From NCBI RefSeq assembly GCF_030160635.1, contig NZ_BSOS01000005.1:62001-126000 (forward strand): 64,000 nt of DNA, given 5' to 3'. The notes under the pieces were generated by a model that had not been told where the DNA came from, did no database searches, and saw only the letters and a list, made by a program, of their open reading frames with translations. Below, in pieces: positions 8,158-17,809 of this stretch. The position numbers and the translations under genes were made by a program. This DNA comes from Acidocella aquatica. GTDB taxonomy: Bacteria > Pseudomonadota > Alphaproteobacteria > Acetobacterales > Acetobacteraceae. Position 1 is the first letter of the stretch. Each line of letters starts with the position of its first letter.

Positions 8158-9222
8158 ATGAAATTCTCTCTCTTTGTCCATATGGAACGCCTGACCCCCG
8201 GGCAGAGCCATACCGAGCTGTTTCGCGAGCTTGAGGAGCTGGTCTGTCTGGCGGAGGCTGGCGGCATGGAGGCCGCGTGGATCGGCGAGCATCACGGCAT
8301 GGAGTTCACCATCTCGCCGAATCCGTTCATCCAGATCGCGTATCTGGCGGCAAAAACCTCGACGATCCGGCTTGGTACGGGCACGGTGATCGCGCCGTTC
8401 TGGCATCCGATCAAGCTTGCGGGCGAGGCCGCGATGACCGACGTGGCGACCGGCGGGCGGCTTGATCTTGGCATTGCGCGCGGGGCCTATAGTTTTGAGT
8501 ATGAGCGGCTGCTCCCCGGGCTGGATGCGATGGGGGCCGGTCTGCGGATGCGCGAGCTGGTGCCGGCGGTGGAGAAACTGTTCGCGGGGGATTACGAGCA
8601 TGATGGCCAGTTCTGGAAATTTCCCAGAACCAGCGCCGTGCCCAAGCCAGTGCAGGCGGGTGGTCCGCCGATCTGGGTTGCCGCGCGGGACCCTAATTCG
8701 CATGAATTCGCCGTGGCCCATGGGTGGAATGTGCAGGTGACGCCGCTGGCCGCGGGCGATGGCGAGGTGGGGAGCCTCATGGAGCGGTTCAACGCGGCCT
8801 GCGCCAACCATCCGGAGAGGGAGCGCCCGCGCATCATGCTGCTGCAACATACCTATGTGGCGGCCGATGCGGCTGATACCGTGCGCGGCGCCGAGGAGAT
8901 GAGCCGGTTCTACTGCTATTTCGGCGCCTGGTTCCAGAACAGGAAACCCATCACGGAAGGGTTGATGGAGGAGCTCTCGCCCGAGGAAATGGCCGCTATG
9001 CCGCAATACGCGCCGGATGCCGTGCGCAAGGCGCTGGTGATCGGCACGGCGGATGAGGTGGTGGCGCGGCTGAAAGCTTATGAGGCGCTGGGTTATGACC
9101 AGTATAGCCTGTGGATCGACAGCGGCATGAGCTTCGCGCGCAAGAAGGCCTCGCTCACGCGCTTCATCGAGCAGGTGATGCCGCATTTTGCCGCCACCAC
9201 CCAGCAAGCCGCCGCGGAATAA
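8158..9222 (+). CDS. LLM class flavin-dependent oxidoreductase (bacterial luciferase family)
   Basis: 354 residues. MKFSLFVHMERL starts the first strand of the TIM barrel; AAWIGEHHGMEF, IRLGTGTVIAPFWHPIKLA and GRLDLGIARGAYSFEYERL are the usual flavin-pocket signatures. C-terminal residues include GTADEVVARLKAYEALG. Such enzymes use reduced FMN from a partner reductase to insert oxygen (ring opening, Baeyer-Villiger or C-N/C-S cleavage). A flavin reductase at 14880-15380 at the end of the same cluster is the likely partner. Confidence 0.92.
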   Translation: MKFSLFVHMERLTPGQSHTELFRELEELVCLAEAGGMEAAWIGEHHGMEFTISPNPFIQIAYLAAKTSTIRLGTGTVIAPFWHPIKLAGEAAMTDVATGGRLDLGIARGAYSFEYERLLPGLDAMGAGLRMRELVPAVEKLFAGDYEHDGQFWKFPRTSAVPKPVQAGGPPIWVAARDPNSHEFAVAHGWNVQVTPLAAGDGEVGSLMERFNAACANHPERERPRIMLLQHTYVAADAADTVRGAEEMSRFYCYFGAWFQNRKPITEGLMEELSPEEMAAMPQYAPDAVRKALVIGTADEVVARLKAYEALGYDQYSLWIDSGMSFARKKASLTRFIEQVMPHFAATTQQAAAE

Positions 9223-9227
9223 GGCCG

Positions 9228-10697
9228 ATGCAGCGATTCCTCCAATATATCAACGGTGTGTTCGAGGAGGGGGCCAGCAGCTTTGAGAGTCTCGACCCGG
9301 CGAGCGGGCAGCCCTGGGCCTTGATGCCCGCCGCCGGCCCGGCGGATGTGGACCGTGCCGTGCGCGCCGCGCATGATGCGCTGCATGCCCCTGCCTGGGC
9401 GGGGCTCACCGCCTCGGCGCGCGGGGGGTTGCTGCGCCGGTTGGGCGATTTGCTGAGCGAGGCGGCGCCGCGCCTCGCCGCGCTGGAAACCCGCGACACC
9501 GGCAAGATCATCCGCGAAACCGGCGGGCAGATCGCCTATATCGCGCAATATTACCATTATTACGCCGGGCTGGCGGATAAGTTCGCGGGGCAGCATGTGC
9601 CGGTGGACAAGCCGGATATGGAGGTGTTTCTCCGCCGCGAGCCCATTGGCGTTGTCGCCGCGCTGGTGCCCTGGAATTCGCAGCTTTTTCTCTCCGCGGT
9701 GAAGCTTGGCCCGGCGCTGGCGGCGGGCTGCACGGTGGTGTTGAAGGCCGCCGAGGACGCGCCCGCCCCGCTGCTTGAATTTGCGCGGCTGGTGCATGAG
9801 GCCGGGTTTCCGCCCGGTGTTGTGAATATCATCACCGGCACGGGCGCCGATTGCGGCCAGGTGCTCACCAGCCATCCGCTGGTGGCGCGCGTCGCCTTTA
9901 CCGGCGGGCCGGAAACGGCGCGCCACATCGTGCGCAACACGGCGGATAATCTGGCCTATGTAACGCTTGAGCTGGGCGGCAAATCGCCGGTCATCGCCTT
10001 CGCGGATGCCGATCTGGATAATGTCTGCAACGCCGTTATCTCGGGAATTTTCGCGGCCAGCGGGCAGAGCTGCGTGGCGGGGTCGCGCCTGCTGGTGCAG
10101 CGCCCGCTGCTGGCGCCGCTGCTGGCCCGGCTGTGCGAGAAGGCCGCCGCCATCCGCATCGGCGCGCCCGATGATACGGGGACACAGATGGGGCCGCTGG
10201 CCACCAGGCGCCAGCAGAGCCGCGCGCTTGCCCTCGTGCGCGAGAGCGTTGCGCAGGGGGCGCAATTGCTGTGCGGCGGAAGCGTGCCCGATGGGTTTGG
10301 CGGGGGCTTCTATTTCGCGCCGACCATTCTGTATTGCGAAAATTCCGATCTGCCATGTGTGCGCGAGGAGTTTTTCGCGCCCGTGCTGAGCGTGCTGGCG
10401 TTCGACACCGAGGAGGAGGCGATTGCGATCGCCAATGACAGCAAGTTCGGGCTTGCCGCCGGGGTGTTCACCCGCGACCTCGCCCGCGCGCACCGGCTTG
10501 TGCGAAGTGTCCGCGCCGGGGTGGTTTGGGTCAACACCTACCGCGCGATCTCGCCGATGGTGCCGTTTGGCGGTTTTGGCGAGAGCGGGCTGGGGCGCGA
10601 GGGCGGGGCGGAAGCCATCCTCGATTATACGCGCACAAAATCGGTATGGCTCAACCTCTCCGATGCGCCGCTGCCCGACCCATTTGTGATGCGTTGA
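9228..10697 (+). CDS. Aldehyde dehydrogenase family protein
   Basis: 489 residues from the ATG at 9228, five bases after the previous stop. NAD(P)-binding segments include PWNSQLFL and GFTGG-like AFTGGPETA; the general base Glu is in TLELGGKSP and the catalytic Cys in AASGQSCVAGSRLLV. The C-terminal PFGGFGESGLGREGG is a standard ALDH signature. It oxidises an aldehyde to the acid with NAD(P)+, and in this cluster probably acts on an aldehyde released by the LLM enzyme or the hydrolase. Confidence 0.95.
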   Translation: MQRFLQYINGVFEEGASSFESLDPASGQPWALMPAAGPADVDRAVRAAHDALHAPAWAGLTASARGGLLRRLGDLLSEAAPRLAALETRDTGKIIRETGGQIAYIAQYYHYYAGLADKFAGQHVPVDKPDMEVFLRREPIGVVAALVPWNSQLFLSAVKLGPALAAGCTVVLKAAEDAPAPLLEFARLVHEAGFPPGVVNIITGTGADCGQVLTSHPLVARVAFTGGPETARHIVRNTADNLAYVTLELGGKSPVIAFADADLDNVCNAVISGIFAASGQSCVAGSRLLVQRPLLAPLLARLCEKAAAIRIGAPDDTGTQMGPLATRRQQSRALALVRESVAQGAQLLCGGSVPDGFGGGFYFAPTILYCENSDLPCVREEFFAPVLSVLAFDTEEEAIAIANDSKFGLAAGVFTRDLARAHRLVRSVRAGVVWVNTYRAISPMVPFGGFGESGLGREGGAEAILDYTRTKSVWLNLSDAPLPDPFVMR

Positions 10698-10709
10698 GGA
10701 AAATGCAAA

Positions 10710-11084
10710 ATGTCTTCTGAAATGCCGTATTATGAGATGCGCACCTACCGGCTGAAGACAGGCATGGTTCCCGCCTATCTCAAGCTGGTGGAGGAGGAGG
10801 GCATCGCGATCCAGGTGGCGCATCTGGGCCAGTTGGCCGGGTATTATGCCACCGAGATCGGGCCGCAAAACGAGGTGGTGCATCTCTGGGCCTATTCCAG
10901 CCTTGATGAACGTGAAACCCGCCGGGCCGCGCTGATGCGCGATGCGCGCTGGCTTGCGTTTATCCCCAAAATCCAGGCGCTGATCGAGACGATGGATACG
11001 AAAATCCTGCGCCCGGCTGCATTTTGGCCGTTGCCCGGTGCAAGCCCGGGCGCGGTGCCTGAACTAATCAACAAGGAGGCGTAA
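10710..11084 (+). CDS. NIPSNAP family protein
   Basis: 124 residues with the NIPSNAP pattern: YYEMRTYRLKTGMVPAYLKL at the start, then VVHLWAYSSLDERETRRAAL and IPKIQALIETMDTKIL. These are small ferredoxin-like (dimeric alpha+beta barrel) proteins of unclear function that often occur in degradation gene clusters. It lies 12 bp after the aldehyde dehydrogenase and 2 bp before the ABC binding-protein gene, so it belongs to the operon. Confidence 0.85.
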   Translation: MSSEMPYYEMRTYRLKTGMVPAYLKLVEEEGIAIQVAHLGQLAGYYATEIGPQNEVVHLWAYSSLDERETRRAALMRDARWLAFIPKIQALIETMDTKILRPAAFWPLPGASPGAVPELINKEA

Positions 11085-11086
11085 TA

Positions 11087-12100
11087 ATGAGACGTGTTTT
11101 AGGTTTGGGCGTGCTTATGGCTCTGGGGACCGCGCTTTCAGCGCATGCGCAAAACAGCATGGTGTTCACCAGCTGGGGCGGAACGACGCAGGATGCGCAG
11201 AAGAAGGATTGGGCTGTTCCGTTCACCGCCAAAACCGGCATTGCCGTGGTGCAGGACGGGCCGACCGATTATGGCAAGTTCAAGGCCATGGTGCAGAGCG
11301 GCAATGTCTCGTGGGATGTGGTGGATGTTGAATATGACTTCGCCGTGCGCGCCGCGCAGGATGGGCTGCTGACCCCGCTCACCCTCACCCCGGCCGAGAC
11401 CGCGAGCATCGACCCGCGCTTCCTCACGCCCGATGCGGCGGGGTCGTTTTATTATTCGTTCGTCATCGGCTACCGCACCAACGCATTCCACGGCGCGCAG
11501 CCGAAGACGCTGCAGGATCTGTTTGACATCAAGAAATTCCCCGGCAAGCGCTGCTTCTATAAATGGTCGGCCGCCGGGGTGCTGGAAGCCGCCTTGCTCG
11601 CTGACGGCGTGGCGCCGGACAAGCTCTACCCGCTTGACCTGAACCGCGCCTTCCGCAAGCTGGACACCATCAAGAAGGATATCGTCTGGTGGGGCACGGG
11701 GGCGCAGTCGCAACAGTTGCTCGCTTCGGGCCAGGCGCCGATCGGCCTGGTGTGGAACGGGCGCGTGCAGGCGCTGGAGCAGGAAGGCGCGCCGGTTGCG
11801 ATGAGCTGGGACCAGAACCTGACCACCGGCGACATGCTGGTGATCCCCAAGGGCGCGCCGGACACCGCGGCGGCACAGAAATTTATCGCCTTTGCCACCA
11901 GCGCCGGGCCGCAGGCGCAGTTCGCCACTGATACGGGGTATGCGCCGATCAACAAGGGGTCGCTGCCGCTGCTGGACAAGGCGGCCTATGCCGCGCTGCC
12001 GGATGCGCACGCGGCCACGCATATTGACCTCAACATGCAGTATTGGGCGGCTCATCGCGACGAGATCGCGGCGCGCTGGTACGCATGGCAGACGCAATAG
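11087..12100 (+). CDS. ABC transporter substrate-binding protein, polyamine/PotD type
   Basis: 337 residues with a cleavable signal peptide ending ALSAHAQ. FTSWGGTTQDAQKKDW and the two-lobed layout with GTGAQSQQLLASGQAPIGL place it in the spermidine/putrescine-type extracellular binding protein group. It delivers the ligand to the permeases encoded next. The ligand of such proteins ranges from polyamines to opines, choline-like compounds and other small nitrogen compounds. The two cysteine-free lobes have normal length. Confidence 0.9.
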   Translation: MRRVLGLGVLMALGTALSAHAQNSMVFTSWGGTTQDAQKKDWAVPFTAKTGIAVVQDGPTDYGKFKAMVQSGNVSWDVVDVEYDFAVRAAQDGLLTPLTLTPAETASIDPRFLTPDAAGSFYYSFVIGYRTNAFHGAQPKTLQDLFDIKKFPGKRCFYKWSAAGVLEAALLADGVAPDKLYPLDLNRAFRKLDTIKKDIVWWGTGAQSQQLLASGQAPIGLVWNGRVQALEQEGAPVAMSWDQNLTTGDMLVIPKGAPDTAAAQKFIAFATSAGPQAQFATDTGYAPINKGSLPLLDKAAYAALPDAHAATHIDLNMQYWAAHRDEIAARWYAWQTQ

Positions 12101-12975
12101 CCGTGAAGGGGGTGAGGGCGGCGCAAGCCGCCCCGCCACCACCCGCGCCGCGCCGGCTGCGCAATGGCTTCGCGCCCGCGGTTCCGGGCCTTGCCTTTTT
12201 GCTGCTCTGTTTCATGCTGCCGGTTTTGGCGCTGCTGCTGCGCAGCCTCACCCAGCCGCAATGGGGCCTCCAGAATTATGCGGCGCTGCTCGCCACCAGC
12301 ACCTACGCCAATGTGTTGTTCAATACGTTTGCCGTGGCGGGACTGGTGACAGGCATCAGCGCTCTGCTCGGCCTGCCGCTGGCGTGGTTTCTCGCCGTGG
12401 CGCCGCGTTTCTGGTCGCAATTGGTGTTCGGCATCGTCATCCTCTCAATGTGGACGAACCTGCTGGCGCGCACCTATGCCTGGATGGTGTTGCTGCAGGA
12501 TACCGGGATTATCAATAATTTCCTGATCTGGACCGGGATCATTCAAAATCCGCTGCCGCTGTTCGGCACCATGGCGGGGGTGGTGATCGGCATGGTGTAT
12601 ATCATGCTGCCCTTCATGGTGCTCTCGCTGCGCGGCCCGCTGGCGGCGCTGGATGCCAGCCTGTTTCAGGCGGCCTCGCTCTGCGGCGCCTCGCGGGTGC
12701 AGGCGTTCACGCAGGTTTTTCTGCCGCTGCTGGCACCCGGGCTGGCGGCTGGCGGGCTTATCATCTTCGTCATGTCGCTCGGCTATTACATCACGCCATC
12801 GCTGCTGGGCGGCGCGCAGGATATGATGCTGGCCGAGCTTATCGCGCAGCTGGTGCAGACACTGCTCAACTGGGGTCTGGCGGGGGCGGCCTCGTTCCTG
12901 CTGCTGGTTCTCACACTATCACTCTACGCGGTGCAGATTCGCTATTTTTCGCCCCGCCGCGGCAAGGAGGGCTGA
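12085..12975 (+). CDS. ABC transporter permease, PotB type
   Basis: About 296 residues from the ATG at 12085, which overlaps the end of the binding-protein gene by 16 bp; an upstream ATG at 12043 is in frame but less likely. Six hydrophobic segments are visible, starting AVPGLAFLLLCFMLPVLALL. The EAA loop reads AASLCGASRVQAFTQVFLPLLAPG, which contacts the ATPase. It forms the membrane channel together with the next gene product. Confidence 0.9.
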   Translation: MADAIAVKGVRAAQAAPPPPAPRRLRNGFAPAVPGLAFLLLCFMLPVLALLLRSLTQPQWGLQNYAALLATSTYANVLFNTFAVAGLVTGISALLGLPLAWFLAVAPRFWSQLVFGIVILSMWTNLLARTYAWMVLLQDTGIINNFLIWTGIIQNPLPLFGTMAGVVIGMVYIMLPFMVLSLRGPLAALDASLFQAASLCGASRVQAFTQVFLPLLAPGLAAGGLIIFVMSLGYYITPSLLGGAQDMMLAELIAQLVQTLLNWGLAGAASFLLLVLTLSLYAVQIRYFSPRRGKEG

Positions 12976-12978
12976 CGC

Positions 12979-13775
12979 ATGCTGATGGATTTCGCACGGC
13001 TGGGCTGGATGCGCTGGCTGCTCTGCGCGACGGCGGGGGCCTGCACCCTGTTTCTGCTGGCCCCGCTCGTTCTGCTCATCGCCCTCTCGTTCGATTCCTC
13101 GCCCTGGCTGCAATTTCCGCCGCCGGGGTGGACATTGCAATGGTACGCGCAGGTGTTCCACGATCCTGACTGGCTGGCCTCCTTCATCACCAGCCTGGAG
13201 GTGGGGAGCTGTGTCACGGTACTTTCGGTGTTGCTTGGCCTGCTCTGTGGTTTTGCCATCACCAGGGGGCAGTTCCGGGGCCGGGAGATCCTGCGGGGGT
13301 TTTTCCTCACGCCGATGATCCTGCCCAGCATCGTGCTCGGCATCGCGCTTTATTCGGCCTTTTTGTGGCTGCACATCGCGGGCAGTTTCGCCGGTTTTGT
13401 CATCGCGCATCTTGTGCTCGCCCTGCCGTTCTCGGTTGTCGCCATCACCGGCGCGCTGGAGCAGACTGATAAATCGCTTGAGGATGCCGCCATGCTCTGT
13501 GGCGCGGGATTGTGGGAGGCGCGCGTGCGCGTGATTCTGCCGGCGATTCGCCACGGCCTGTTCGGCGCGGCGCTGTTCTCGTTCCTCACCTCGTGGGATG
13601 AGGTGGTGGTGGCGATCTTCATGGCCAGCCCGACGCTGCAAACCCTGCCGGTGCGCATGCTGGGGGAACTCAGGCAGGATCTCTCGCCCGATATCGCCGT
13701 TGTCTCTTCCTTGCTTGTTCTGGCGACCGCCCTGCTGATGGGACTTGCCGCTCTGTTCCAAAAGGAATCCGCACG

Positions 13776-13779
<4 letters not shown>
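12979..13779 (+). CDS. ABC transporter permease, PotC type
   Basis: 266 residues and six membrane segments beginning LLCATAGACTLFLLAPLVLL. The EAA motif is EDAAMLCGAGLWEARVRVIL. It starts three bases after the previous stop and overlaps the ATPase gene by 4 bp (ATGA), so the transporter genes are translationally coupled. Second half of the importer channel. Confidence 0.9.
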
Positions 13780-14849
<1,070 letters not shown>

Positions 14850-14879
14850 CCGCCTCGATGATTATGTCAGGATATAGCC

Positions 14880-15380
14880 ATGATTGAATCCCGCACTCGT
14901 TTTCGTGAGGCCATGTCCCGCCTGGGGGCGGCGGTGAATATCATCACCACCACCGGGCCGCTGGGTGATACGGGCTTCACGGCCTCGGCTGTCTGCAGTG
15001 TCACCGATGACCCGGCCACGGTTTTGGTTTGTATGAACCGTGCCAGCCGGCAGCATGACATTTTCCAAAAATCCGGGGTGCTCTGCGTCAATATCCTGGC
15101 GCCCGCGGATGAGGACATGGCGGCGATTTTCGCGGGCCAGCCTGATTTGCCGATGCCGGAACGTTTCGCGCGCGCCAGCTGGCTCCGGCTGGCCACCGGC
15201 GCGCCGGTGCTGGAGAGTGCCGCCGCCGCGCTTGATTGCCGGATCAGCCAGGTGCTGGAGGTGGGATCGCATAGCGTGATATTCGGCCTGGTCCAGGCGA
15301 TTCATCTGGGCCCCGCAACGTCCGGGTTGATTTATCACCGGCGGACATATCACCGGCTGGTCTCGGACAAATCAGCCTGA
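14880..15380 (+). CDS. Flavin reductase family protein (HpaC/RutF-like)
   Basis: 166 residues with the FMN-binding split-barrel pattern: FREAMSRLGAAVNIITTTGP, then GFTASAVCSVTDDPATVLVC and LCVNILAPADEDMA. The group supplies FMNH2 or FADH2 to a two-component monooxygenase. The only flavin-dependent monooxygenase candidate nearby is the LLM protein at 8158-9222 in the same orientation, so the pair probably works together. It lies 30 bp after the ABC ATPase and is taken as the last gene of the cluster. Confidence 0.88.
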   Translation: MIESRTRFREAMSRLGAAVNIITTTGPLGDTGFTASAVCSVTDDPATVLVCMNRASRQHDIFQKSGVLCVNILAPADEDMAAIFAGQPDLPMPERFARASWLRLATGAPVLESAAAALDCRISQVLEVGSHSVIFGLVQAIHLGPATSGLIYHRRTYHRLVSDKSA

Positions 15381-15543
15381 AATGCTCCGCAACGGCCGGT
15401 GCGCTTTTGGTTTGAGCCGCATTTCAGCGCCTTGACATGGCGGGGCGCGCGGGTTCAATCGCGGGTGAGCCGGGCGCCGATGAACCGGGGCTTTTCGCGG
15501 TGTATAAAAATATCCGGATTTTTTGAGGGAACCAGAGAGCGAC

Positions 15544-16272
15544 ATGACCAGCAAGGATTCCGTCCCCGTCCGGCAGGCCGCCACCGTGCTCCTGGTGCGT
15601 GACGATCCGTTCCAGGTGTTGATGGTCGAGCGCCATGCGAAGGCGTTTCATGGATCGGCCATGGTGTTTCCCGGCGGCGTGGTCGAGAAGGCCGACTGGG
15701 CGGAGGACTGGCTGCCCTATCTGCAGGGCGGGGAGGGCCTGGACGCCGCCGAGCGCGCCGCGCGCGTTGCCGCCTGCCGGGAGATGTTCGAGGAGGCGGC
15801 GGTTCTGCTCGCCACTGTGTCAGCGCAGGATGTTAACCCGGCACTTGGCTTTTTTGAGATGATCAGCGTCAGCGGCGGCAAGCTCCGGTTGGATGCGCTC
15901 ACCCCGTTCGCGCATTGGATCACCCCCATCGGCGTGCCCAAGCGGTTCGATACGCGCTTCTATGTCTGCCATGCGCCAGAGGGGCACGATGCTGTGTGCG
16001 ACGGTGTGGAGACCGTGAGCCTGGAATGGCTCACCCCCGCCGCGGCGGTTGAACTCCCGCTCTCCGGCCCGCGCATGATCGCCTTTCCCACCAAGCTGAA
16101 CCTGCAACGCCTGGCCGAAAGCGCCAACGCCCAGGCGGCGATTGATGCCGCGCGCATGCGCCCGGCCTATGTTACCCAGCCGGTGATGCTGCAGACCGAG
16201 CGCGGCCCGCGCGTGCGCATTCCCGCCGAGGCCGGCTACGCCGTGACCGAGGGCCTGCCCATAGGGCACTGA
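15544..16272 (+). CDS. Nudix hydrolase (NUDT19-like)
   Basis: 242 residues from the ATG at 15544. The Nudix box is split by an insertion: GGVVEKAD, then about 25 residues, then CREMFEEAAVLL, giving the REXXEE core. This stretched box, together with the length, resembles the eukaryotic NUDT19/RP2p and related bacterial CoA-diphosphatase-like group. It likely hydrolyses a nucleoside diphosphate-linked substrate in the cytoplasm. It is a separate unit from the upstream cluster (163-bp gap with TATAAA at 15503). Confidence 0.85.
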   Translation: MTSKDSVPVRQAATVLLVRDDPFQVLMVERHAKAFHGSAMVFPGGVVEKADWAEDWLPYLQGGEGLDAAERAARVAACREMFEEAAVLLATVSAQDVNPALGFFEMISVSGGKLRLDALTPFAHWITPIGVPKRFDTRFYVCHAPEGHDAVCDGVETVSLEWLTPAAAVELPLSGPRMIAFPTKLNLQRLAESANAQAAIDAARMRPAYVTQPVMLQTERGPRVRIPAEAGYAVTEGLPIGH

Positions 16273-16294
16273 GGCAGCCCGGCCACGGGAAAAT

Positions 16295-16636
16295 TTAATG
16301 CGTTCCCGATTGCGCCAGCACATACTGGCAATCAGCCAGGGACGGATAAAAGGTGAAGTTCAGGAACCGGTCGCCGTTTGAATCGATGATGTGCATCACC
16401 ACGATTGACGCGCCGTTTGCGTCGCTAACCCGGGTTGAGGTCACGGTTTCCCCGATTCCCTGGTAAGCGGCCTGTGTCCCCTCCGGGGTTGCCAGATAAC
16501 CGATGCCGTCCGCCGGGGCGGCGACCGCCATATCGAGGCATTTGGTGTTGCTGGCGTTTACCTCGTACCAGTCAGCGGCGCGGGCCTGGCCTGCCGCCAC
16601 CGCCAATAAGCCAGTCATAAGAAGATAACGGAGCAT
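16295..16636 (-). CDS. Small secreted protein of unknown function
   Basis: 113 residues from the ATG at 16636 (a GTG six bases upstream is possible). A signal peptide (LRYLLMTGLLAVAAGQARAA) is followed by a mature domain of about 95 residues with two cysteines (NTKCLDMA and LADCQYVLA), which could form a disulfide in the periplasm. No family was recognised. It is convergent with the Nudix gene. Confidence 0.7.
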   Translation of the reverse strand: MLRYLLMTGLLAVAAGQARAADWYEVNASNTKCLDMAVAAPADGIGYLATPEGTQAAYQGIGETVTSTRVSDANGASIVVMHIIDSNGDRFLNFTFYPSLADCQYVLAQSGTH

Positions 16637-16732
16637 CCTCACCGCCTTTTATAAAATCCGAACCGCTCACTGGCCCATCTTCCGCAACAATTAGCCGCAT
16701 TTTAACAATTTTGAAATGAAAACCTGCGCCTG

Positions 16733-17377
16733 CTACTGACTTGCCCAGACGATCCGGTGCATCCACAAAATTTCCTGCGTGGCAAAATGCAGGTCAGGAT
16801 AGGCGGGGTTCAGGCTTGTCAGCTCTATGCGGCTGGCGGTGCGGCGCGAGAGCAGTTTTGCCATCACCGCCCCTGCCGCCGTGCGCGCTACCACCCGGTC
16901 GCCCACCCGCACCGGGGCGGCGGGGGAGACGATGATGGAATCGCCCTCGCGGTAGACTGGCTGCATCGAATCACCAGAGATGGAGAGCGCATAGGCATTG
17001 GCATCCGCCGTGCTTGGCAGTTCCACCTCATCCCACCCGGCGCCCGCCGGGTAGCCGCCATCGTCGAAAAACCCTTCCGCCCCGGCCTGGGCCATGCCGA
17101 TCAGCGGGATTTTGTTGCGCGCTCTCGGCCGCGCCTCGGGCATTGCCCGCGCGCCCATCACCAGGGCGGTAAAATCCTCAAGCTTGGCGCCGGTCGCGAG
17201 GAACACTTTCGCCAGACTCTCGGTGGAGGGCCAGCGGACCCTGCCATCCCCGGTCCGGCGTTTGGAGAGGTTGAAACTGGTCGGGTCCAGCCCGGCCTTG
17301 CGCGCGAGGCCGGAAGGCGAGAGCCCGTGCTCAGCGGCCATTGTATCAATCGCGCGCCAGATATCCTCGTGCCGCAT
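16733..17377 (-). CDS. S24-family HTH repressor, LexA/CI-like
   Basis: 214 residues. An N-terminal XRE-type helix-turn-helix (GLSPSGLARKAGLDPTSF at about 18-35) is joined to a C-terminal S24 peptidase domain. The catalytic Ser is in ISGDSMQPVYREGD (about S137) and the Lys in VMAKLL (about K174). An Ala-Gly pair in GMAQAGAEG (98/99) is a plausible self-cleavage site. Such proteins self-cleave on RecA activation or act as stress-sensing repressors. The gene is divergent from a small ORF, and a canonical alphaproteobacterial SOS box lies in the shared gap. Confidence 0.88.
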   Translation of the reverse strand: MRHEDIWRAIDTMAAEHGLSPSGLARKAGLDPTSFNLSKRRTGDGRVRWPSTESLAKVFLATGAKLEDFTALVMGARAMPEARPRARNKIPLIGMAQAGAEGFFDDGGYPAGAGWDEVELPSTADANAYALSISGDSMQPVYREGDSIIVSPAAPVRVGDRVVARTAAGAVMAKLLSRRTASRIELTSLNPAYPDLHFATQEILWMHRIVWASQ

Positions 17378-17493
17378 TCAAAAATTGCCAATGTTGTAAC
17401 TTCAGAAGCTTACACATGTTTGTTGGGAAACCAATGGCGAAATAGGAATTTTATCCCTTTTTCATGTGAAAAAACGCTCATCGGAAGCATGTT

Positions 17494-17508
17494 GTTCTTG
17501 CTTTGTTC
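17494..17508 (+). promoter_or_regulatory. Candidate LexA (SOS) box, GTTC-N7-GTTC
   Basis: GTTCTTGCTTTGTTC fits exactly the direct-repeat LexA box known for Alphaproteobacteria. It lies 74 bp before the start of the 75-residue gene at 17582 and 117 bp before the start of the divergent S24 repressor gene, in an AT-rich gap of about 200 bp that probably holds both promoters. Confidence 0.6.
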
Positions 17509-17581
17509 TAGCAATAGGAATATAAACCTTAATGAAACACAACCTTAAGTAACCACCACAAGGCACAAAGGAATATCGCCC

Positions 17582-17809
17582 ATGGCTTTCACGCTGCGCA
17601 ACCTCTCCGTCCTCGCCTATGCCAATGGCTTCACCCTGTGGCACTACAAGGCCGAGACCCTGGCCCGGGTCCGCCAGGCCGGGTTTTTCGCCGATGCGGC
17701 GGACCTGATCGCCGTGGGCGACATGGTGATGCTCACCGGCGCCGAGGGCGGCCCGATCGCCACCGTCACCGGTTCGGGCCGCCAGATCGCCCTCGCGCCG
17801 CTGTGTTAA
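17582..17809 (+). CDS. Small conserved-looking protein, 75 residues
   Basis: Product begins MAFTLRNLSVLAYANGFTLW and ends IALAPLC. A compact beta-rich fold is suggested by the DLIAVGDMVMLTGAEGG segment. Small proteins with a similar start occur in phage-related and alphaproteobacterial genomes, but no function was recognised. The end overlaps the convergent pepA gene by 4 bp. The SOS box upstream suggests damage-linked expression, which is an inference. Confidence 0.6.
   Translation: MAFTLRNLSVLAYANGFTLWHYKAETLARVRQAGFFADAADLIAVGDMVMLTGAEGGPIATVTGSGRQIALAPLC

Noticed and set aside
9093-10883. Long minus-strand open frame (596 codons)
   Set aside because: It lies antisense to the aldehyde dehydrogenase gene, has Arg/His/Gln-rich low-complexity composition and no family signature; it is a by-product of high GC.
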